Shown: positions 58,972 through 64,000 of the stretch, in pieces
How the letters are laid out: every line of letters starts with the position of its first letter
How positions within the stretch are numbered: the first letter of the stretch is position 1
Assembly: GCA_963799815.1 (NCBI GenBank)
Contig: CAWCYG010000004.1
Location: 1 to 64,000, forward strand
Length of the DNA stretch: 64,000 nt
Reading direction: 5' to 3'
DNA from: JBDTSW01 sp963799815
GTDB taxonomy: Bacteria > Actinomycetota > Thermoleophilia > Solirubrobacterales > 70-9
Position numbers and translations under genes: made by a program
Notes under the pieces: generated by a model
Told to the model about the DNA's origin: nothing
What the model saw: only the letters and a program-made list of their open reading frames with translations
The model's database searches: none

Positions 58972-59397
58972 CTACTCGGCGCGCAGGTCCCACCGCGGTA
59001 GGTCGGTGATCGCCTCGCGGTAGCGCCTGCGATGGACCGGCCGGATCAGCATGAACCACGCCATCAGCGAGACCGGAAGCCAAAAGAAGATGCTGAACTC
59101 GTTGCCGGTGACGAGGAAGAACACGGCCACCGCCGAGACGAAGAGCGCGTAGGCGATCGGGAGGATCCGGAAGCGGAGCTGAGTGCGGCGGATCCGTTCG
59201 TAGTCCTCGCTCGGGATTCTGGCGGTGTCGTAGCGGCGTCCGCAGGCCGGGCAGTCCCAGGCCTCCCCGTAGGGAACGTCCGCACGCTCACCGCACTCGC
59301 AGGTCAGCGTGATCGGCGGGCCGCGCAGGACCGCGCCCGGTTTCTCGTGCCCGAGCCGCTCGCGCGAGCGGCGGCCGCGGCGCCGAAACGGGCCCAT
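58972..59397 (-). CDS. Zinc-ribbon membrane protein
   Basis: A 141-residue protein. Basic N-terminus, then a zinc ribbon CECGERADVPYGEAWDCPAC with four Cys, then two membrane helices (about 85-105 and 107-124). The ATG 59397 overlaps the stop of the antiporter gene (ATGA). Unknown function; it may sense or assist the antiporter. Confidence 0.8.
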   Translation of the reverse strand: MGPFRRRGRRSRERLGHEKPGAVLRGPPITLTCECGERADVPYGEAWDCPACGRRYDTARIPSEDYERIRRTQLRFRILPIAYALFVSAVAVFFLVTGNEFSIFFWLPVSLMAWFMLIRPVHRRRYREAITDLPRWDLRAE

Positions 59398-60638
59398 CAG
59401 GCCGGGGCGGGCTCGGGCTCGGGCGCCGCCGTGGCGTCGAGGAGGCCGAGCTTGCCGGCGAGCCAGGCGGCGGGAAGCGCCTGGAGGATCAGCGTCATCA
59501 CGATCGCCAACGCGACGACTGCGGCGTAGACGTCGATATTGGGCACGCCGAGGCCGGCGAGGACGCCGACGAGAGCGGCCGGGACGACGCCGGTCTCGCG
59601 CGTCCAGCACAGGAACGCCAGCTCGGGCCGAGTCCAGGCGCCGCGGCGGTCCGGCAAAACGCAGGCGAGTACCGTGATCGGTCGCGCTATGAGCAGCAGC
59701 GTTGCGAGCACCGCCAGCGCCGGCAGCAGGTATTCCCCGAGGGTGTCGAACGGGATGTTGGCGCCGAGCACGACGAAGACGAAGAGCGTGACCAGGTCGG
59801 CGACGTTGAAGGCGAACTGGCGCAGGTCGCGCTCGTGCTCGGAGTGCATCGCGAGCCCAAGGCGCTCCATGTTGCCGACAATGAGGCCCGCCAAGAACGC
59901 GCCCAGGTAGCCGCTGCCGCCGGCCGAGTCGAGCGAGAAGTAGCCGATCGTGACGACGGCGAGGACCGCCGCCGCCGAGGACTCACGCCAGATCCCGGCG
60001 CGGCGGCTTGAGATCGTCGCCGCCAGCAGGACCCCGGCGACGAGTCCGAGCAGGGTGCTGATCCCGAGGTCGACCGCGAACTCCAGAACCGGGGTCGCAA
60101 TCGAGCTGTCGCCGGTGAGCAGGACGCCGGCCAGCGTGAGCGCGAGCACCGCGCCGGTGGGGTCGTTGAACGCCGACTCGGCGACCACGGTCTGGGCAAC
60201 CTTGGTCCGCAGCCGTGAGCGCACGAACAGGGGGATCAAAATCGCCGGGTCGGTCGGAGAGAGCACCGCGCCCATCAACAGCGCCGCGGTCCAGGAGAGG
60301 TCGAAGGCGAAGTGCGCGACCGCGCCGGTGATCGCGGCAGTCAGCACGACCCCTGGGACGGCCAGCATGCCGAGGCCGATCCGCACGCGCTGGAGTACGT
60401 CAAGCGAGAGGTTGAGCCCGCCGTAGAAGAGGATCAGCGAGACGCCGAGCGTGAACAGGAGCTGGGCGCCGATCGAGTCGAGGGGCACGTCGACGACGTC
60501 GAGCAGCGACGGCCCGAAGAGCGCCCCGAAGAAGACGAGCAGGAGGATCTCCGGGATCCGCATCAGGCTCGCGAGGAATCGCGCGGCGAGCGCCGCGCCG
60601 AGGAGCAGGCTCAGCGTGAGAAGGACGTCCTGGGTCAC
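59397..60638 (-). CDS. Na+/H+ antiporter, CPA1 family (NhaP-type)
   Basis: A 413-residue protein with about 12 helices. The CPA1 motif TVVAESAFNDPTGAVLALTL holds the conserved Asp-x-x-Gly ion site, and LSPTDPAILIPLFVRSRLR is the companion half-helix. GGSGYLGAFLAGLIVGNMER is a later family motif. It exchanges H+ for Na+ or K+ for pH and salt balance. Both ends overlap neighbours by ATGA, so three genes are translated together. Confidence 0.9.
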   Translation of the reverse strand: MTQDVLLTLSLLLGAALAARFLASLMRIPEILLLVFFGALFGPSLLDVVDVPLDSIGAQLLFTLGVSLILFYGGLNLSLDVLQRVRIGLGMLAVPGVVLTAAITGAVAHFAFDLSWTAALLMGAVLSPTDPAILIPLFVRSRLRTKVAQTVVAESAFNDPTGAVLALTLAGVLLTGDSSIATPVLEFAVDLGISTLLGLVAGVLLAATISSRRAGIWRESSAAAVLAVVTIGYFSLDSAGGSGYLGAFLAGLIVGNMERLGLAMHSEHERDLRQFAFNVADLVTLFVFVVLGANIPFDTLGEYLLPALAVLATLLLIARPITVLACVLPDRRGAWTRPELAFLCWTRETGVVPAALVGVLAGLGVPNIDVYAAVVALAIVMTLILQALPAAWLAGKLGLLDATAAPEPEPAPA

Positions 60639-61315
60639 GAGCTCTGGTCGTCCGGCCCCTCTTGCCCGCGCACCTTGCGCTCGCCCTCGAGCGCCATCCG
60701 TGCGATGTCGTTGGCCGTGACGAGCAACAGGACGATCACGACGCCGGCCCCCAGCGCCACCGCGATCAGCCGTCGTCGCGCCTCGTCGCGCGCGTCGTCA
60801 AAGGCCGCATCCGTGGCCTGCGCCTGTTCCTGCTGGTAGGCGGCGAGCTGGTCCGCGGTCGCCGCCATGGTCTCGAAGCGCTGGAGCTCGGGCCCGAGCA
60901 GGATCTGCTTGGTCCGCGCGACGTCGCCCTCTTGGAGACTGCTCCAGGCGACCTCGTCGAGCCGCATGAACGCGCGGAACTCGGCCTCGAGCTCGCGCAG
61001 CAGCGAGGTCTCCTGCTCGTCGGTGAACGACTCGCCGGCGAGGTCGAGCTCCGTCCGCAGCTGCTGCGCCGACGCGACGAAGCGTGGCCGGAACTCGCCG
61101 CCCGCGCCCGCGTAGCCGTACGCGGTCTGCCATCCGTTCACGTCCGTGACGAGGAACTTGAGCTCGCGGGCGATCGATTCGTTCTCGAAGCGATCGCGCA
61201 CCTCGTCGAAGCGGTCGCCGAGCTGCGTCATCCCCTGGAGCGCCACCGCCGTGGTCGCGAGGGGGCCCAGGATCGTCAGCACGATCGCGGCATAGAGCTT
61301 CCCCCTGATGGTCAT
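60635..61315 (-). CDS. Orphan four-helix-bundle sensor-like membrane protein
   Basis: A 226-residue protein with an N-terminal helix (LYAAIVLTILGPLATTAVAL) and a second at about 185-205 (LIAVALGAGVVIVLLLVT). The about 155-residue external part is all-alpha and reads like the 4HB ligand-binding domain of chemoreceptors and sensor kinases (FLVTDVNGWQTAYGYAGAGG). There is no HAMP, kinase or MCP signalling part after the last helix. It may modulate the antiporter encoded next (ATGA overlap). First gene of the operon. Confidence 0.72.
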   Translation of the reverse strand: MTIRGKLYAAIVLTILGPLATTAVALQGMTQLGDRFDEVRDRFENESIARELKFLVTDVNGWQTAYGYAGAGGEFRPRFVASAQQLRTELDLAGESFTDEQETSLLRELEAEFRAFMRLDEVAWSSLQEGDVARTKQILLGPELQRFETMAATADQLAAYQQEQAQATDAAFDDARDEARRRLIAVALGAGVVIVLLLVTANDIARMALEGERKVRGQEGPDDQSS

Positions 61316-61347
61316 GGCCTGGCCCCGCCGGTAGGATCGCGCCGCCG

Positions 61348-61572
61348 ATGATCCTCTTCGTCCTCACCGGTCAGGCGCCTCCGATCCTGATCGCGACGCT
61401 TCTGATCATGGCCTACCTGACCGGCTACGAGCTCTGGAAGGAGGGCGAAGACGTCCCCTTTCTGTGGAAGGCCTGGTGGGTGCTCTTCGTCGTGCTCCTG
61501 AACGTCGTCGGGTTCGCCATCTTCTGGATCTGGCTGGCTCGCAGGCGCGTGCGCCGCGCGGGGACCTCCTAG
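61348..61572 (+). CDS. Small two-helix membrane protein
   Basis: A 74-residue protein with helices at about residues 8-26 and 42-63 (WWVLFVVLLNVVGFAIFWIW) and a basic C-terminus. No named family. It starts 32 bp from the divergent sensor-like gene and ends near the PucR-type gene. Confidence 0.65.
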   Translation: MILFVLTGQAPPILIATLLIMAYLTGYELWKEGEDVPFLWKAWWVLFVVLLNVVGFAIFWIWLARRRVRRAGTS

Positions 61573-61582
61573 CGCCATCGGT

Positions 61583-63385
61583 CTACCCCCTCTCGGCTCG
61601 CACCTGATGGAGCCGGGCGAGCTTCAGCGCCAGCTCCAGTGAGAGCAGGTCCTCCTTGGGAAGGTCGAGCTCGGCTACCCGCTCGATCCGTTCGAGACGC
61701 TGGCGTACGGTGTTCGGGTGCACGTAGAGCGCCCGGGCGCTGGTGGTGACGCTCCCTCGGTCGGCGAGGAACCGCTCCAGCGTCTCGACGAGCGCTGAGC
61801 CGCGCCGATGGTCGTACTCGCTGAGCGCCGCCACCGACCGGCGGTAGCGATCCCGTGGCGCGTCATCGAGCTCGAGGTGCACGAGGTAGCGGTAGGCGCC
61901 GAGCTGCTCATAGGACACGGCTCCCCCGTCGACCACCAGCGACCGGCCGATCCGCGCCGCATCGGCGGCCTCGCGCATCCGGCGCCGGGCCCCGGCCGCC
62001 CCGCGGTCGACGTCGCTGAGGCCGACGATGAGAAGCTCGTCGCGCCCCAGTGAGTCGCACTCGGCGCGCAGCGCCGCGAGCGCCTCGCCATTTCCGTTCG
62101 AGAGCGGCACCAGCGCCCGGACCCGGTCGCGCCGGGAGTCGAACAGGGCCCGTGGATAGAGCTTGCGCAGCCGCGTCTCGAGACGGGCTGCGAGCTCCGG
62201 CCAGGGCAGGGCCGCCTCGTCTGCACCCGGCCCGCGCTCAGCGTGCAGGAATAGGTGCGAGCGGCCGAGGTCGCAACGCGTCTCGCTCGCCTTCGCCTCG
62301 GCCGTCTCGACCGAGCCGGCGGCGAGCGCATCGAACATGTCCCTGACCGTGTTCTCCGCGGTCAACCGCTCGATCAGCTCCGCCTTCTTGAGCCCGACCG
62401 CCGTCTGGTCGGCGACGGCGCCCAGCAGCTCTGCGTCCTCCTCCGTGAACTGCCTCCCGTCCGCCAGGCAGCAGAGCACGCCGAGCTGCTCGTCGCGGGC
62501 GACCAGCGGCGCCACCAGCAGCGACCCCTCGTCGACGTCCGGCCAGAGCTCTCGCGCGACCCGGCCCCGTCCGCCTCGGCCCCGCCCGTTCGCCCGCCGC
62601 ATCAGGTCTAGAACGAGGCCGGCCCCGCCGGGGCGTGCGCTGGGCGCGGGCGCGCCCTCGGGATCGGAGCTCGCCAGCCGGAGCTCGTCCGTCTGGACGT
62701 CGAGGCGGTAGATCTGGCAGGAGTCGGCGCGCAGCAGCTCACGGGCCCCACGAGCGACGGCGTCGTAGAGATCCTCCCGCAGCGTCACGGCCGCGAGCAC
62801 CTGGCTCAACCGAGCGAGGGTGGTCAGCGCCTGCACCCGTCGGCGGGTCTCCTCGTAGAGCTGCGCGTTCTCGATCGCCCCGGCAACCAGCGACGCGGTA
62901 TGGACGAGGAAGTTGAGGACGTCATCCTCGAACTCCCGCGGCGCCTCGGTGTGGAGCACGATGACGCCGATCACGTCGCCGGACTTGGCCAGGATCGGGA
63001 CCGCGACCATCGACTGGAAGTCCTCCTCCTCGAGCTCTGGGACGAACTTCATCCGCGGATCCGCCATCGCGTTCTCGCGGATGAACTCAGGGGTTTCGGT
63101 GCGGGCCACCCAGCCCGCCAGGCCCTCGTTCACTCCCAGTCCGAGCTCGCCGACGAACTGCGAGTAGCGGGGCGAGGCCGCCCGCAGCTCCAGGCGGTCA
63201 TCCTCGAGGAAGTAGATGAAGCAGGCATGGCAGGCGGTCGCATCGGTTGCGATATCGACGATGCCGCCGAGCACGCGGTCGAGATCGAGGGAGGAGGAAA
63301 CGGTCTTGATGACCGCGTAGAGCGTCTCGTTCTCCCGCCGCACACGGCGCGCGGCCTCCTCCTCTTCGACGAGCTGCAGGTTCAA
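61583..63385 (-). CDS. GAF-domain PucR-type transcription regulator
   Basis: A protein of about 600 residues starting at TTG 63385, chosen because GGAGGT lies six bases before it, in frame with LNLQLVEEEEAARRV. GAF 1 is at about residues 25-180 (CHACFIYFLEDDRLELRAAS), GAF 2 at about 195-350. The last 75 residues are a PucR/CdaR-type helix-turn-helix (DRGSVTTSARALYVHPNTVR QRLERIE). It is divergent from amt, so nitrogen-related control of that gene is expected. Starting at the GTG upstream (63439) would add a basic low-complexity tail without a ribosome site. Confidence 0.87.
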   Translation of the reverse strand: MNLQLVEEEEAARRVRRENETLYAVIKTVSSSLDLDRVLGGIVDIATDATACHACFIYFLEDDRLELRAASPRYSQFVGELGLGVNEGLAGWVARTETPEFIRENAMADPRMKFVPELEEEDFQSMVAVPILAKSGDVIGVIVLHTEAPREFEDDVLNFLVHTASLVAGAIENAQLYEETRRRVQALTTLARLSQVLAAVTLREDLYDAVARGARELLRADSCQIYRLDVQTDELRLASSDPEGAPAPSARPGGAGLVLDLMRRANGRGRGGRGRVARELWPDVDEGSLLVAPLVARDEQLGVLCCLADGRQFTEEDAELLGAVADQTAVGLKKAELIERLTAENTVRDMFDALAAGSVETAEAKASETRCDLGRSHLFLHAERGPGADEAALPWPELAARLETRLRKLYPRALFDSRRDRVRALVPLSNGNGEALAALRAECDSLGRDELLIVGLSDVDRGAAGARRRMREAADAARIGRSLVVDGGAVSYEQLGAYRYLVHLELDDAPRDRYRRSVAALSEYDHRRGSALVETLERFLADRGSVTTSARALYVHPNTVRQRLERIERVAELDLPKEDLLSLELALKLARLHQVRAERG

Positions 63386-63545
63386 TCGACACCTCCGTTT
63401 TGTGGGGAGTCCGCGGGCGGGTTGGCGCATCCTAGTCACGAGGGCCGTGTGACGCTCTATGGGTCAACCACACACTCGCAGTGGCCAAAGTATGGGCTGA
63501 TGCCTATTGTCACAGCGCTCCCAGTAGGGATACGTTTGCGAACGG

Positions 63546-64000
63546 ATGGACTTCCTGCTCGGTCAGGTGGAGAACCTCGAGGACGCGGCTTCCGCCGAGA
63601 GCCTCGGGCTTGACAGCGTCATCCTCGGCGAGCAGTTCTACTTCTTCACCGTCGTGATCATGTGGCTCATCCACGTGGGCTTCATGACGTACGAGACCGG
63701 CGTTGCGCGCCGCAAGAACGCGCTCGCCACGGCGATGAAGAACATCCTCACGATCGCCGTCGTCACCCCGAGCTTCTACTACTTCGGTTGGTGGATCTAC
63801 AACTGCAACATGCCGGGCTTCCCACCGATCGGCCCGAACAGCACCGACTTCACAGCCGCGGCGTGTCAGGGCGGGATCCCATGGTCGGACATCTTCGGGC
63901 CGAACCTGGCGAACAACATCAATCTCGTCTTCTTCCTCGCCTTCCTTCTGTTCAGCTGGACGACCGCCTCGATCATGTCCGGTGCGCTGATCGAGCGGGT
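63546..64000 (+). CDS. amt: Ammonium transporter (Amt), 5' part
   Basis: The first 151 residues of an Amt protein, cut by the window end. It starts MDFLLGQVENLEDAASAESL, then FYFFTVVIMWLIHVGFMTYE is the first helix with the conserved W/M/E-T features, and later helices include FLAFLLFSWTTASIMSGALI. Amt moves ammonium/ammonia into the cell. ATG 63546 is chosen; upstream GGATACGTTTGCGAACGG may hold the -10. Divergent from the PucR-type regulator. Confidence 0.88.
   Translation, partial: MDFLLGQVENLEDAASAESLGLDSVILGEQFYFFTVVIMWLIHVGFMTYETGVARRKNALATAMKNILTIAVVTPSFYYFGWWIYNCNMPGFPPIGPNSTDFTAAACQGGIPWSDIFGPNLANNINLVFFLAFLLFSWTTASIMSGALIER

Noticed and set aside
57462..63537. Shared GATACGTTT upstream of APC permease and amt
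   Set aside because: Nine bases in common may be a chance -10-like sequence; no flanking similarity.
1..64000. CRISPR array or prophage
   Set aside because: No regularly spaced repeats, integrase, terminase or capsid genes were seen; the repeats are dispersed and the tRNA scars are the only integration trace.

Overview
The window is high-GC, gene-dense DNA from an actinobacterium. Gene content (many F420/deazaflavin-type nitroreductases, a DUF2252 protein, DUF7144 and SHOCT membrane proteins, SnoaL-like proteins starting MS-x-ENVE, a partner-switching module with a PAS/GAF phosphatase, and a PucR-like regulator beside amt) points to a soil Thermoleophilia lineage (Solirubrobacterales or Gaiellales). 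That placement is inference; no rRNA or complete tRNA gene is present to fix it.

Layout. 0-4 kb: metal transport (MgtE-like, ZIP) and a pyridine-nucleotide-disulfide-type oxidoreductase. 4-19 kb: a patchy region with a frameshifted secreted protein, a large secreted beta-helix protein ending in three copies of an unnamed repeat, broken alpha/beta hydrolases, an epoxide hydrolase, and a GAF histidine kinase with two response regulators. One GC-rich motif occurs three times around that two-component locus. 21-29 kb: a compact pathway: BchC-like dehydrogenase, atypical 6-pyruvoyl-tetrahydropterin-synthase-family protein, GT4 glycosyltransferase and methyltransferase on +, converging on a RibD-type reductase and one giant protein joining a CDP-alcohol phosphatidyltransferase, a sulfatase/LTA-synthase-like domain and a flippase-like membrane domain. 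This is my best candidate for an undescribed system, perhaps a pterin-like or other modified lipid-linked envelope molecule. 29-44 kb: methyltransferase, P450, SnoaL protein, small membrane proteins, two convergent ATP-grasp enzymes, a frameshifted sigma factor, a serine hydrolase, and an RsbW/STAS/SpoIIE-type partner-switching operon. 44-59 kb: amino-acid catabolism. A saccharopine-dehydrogenase-like enzyme faces an operon of FAD amine oxidase (frameshifted), ALDH7-type dehydrogenase and fused alpha-beta E1, which fits lysine/pipecolate to aminoadipate and onward. Next come an acyl-CoA-dehydrogenase-like enzyme and a DUF1989-GcvT fusion in a two-gene operon behind a perfect inverted-repeat operator, with a flavin reductase and an APC permease nearby. 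59-64 kb: an overlapping three-gene Na+/H+ antiporter operon, a GAF/PucR-type regulator and the start of amt.

The intergenic DNA is unusually informative. It holds 3'-half fragments of tRNA-Pro(GGG) and tRNA-Met, two of these loci having paired GGTACC sites exactly 11 bp apart; a palindromic dispersed repeat in at least five places plus one partial match; and two truncated SnoaL-gene starts. Together with four frameshifted genes, one internally deleted gene and one 3' gene remnant, this suggests repeated insertion, deletion and decay. Some single-base frameshifts, especially the one in a C-run in the sigma gene, could be assembly errors.
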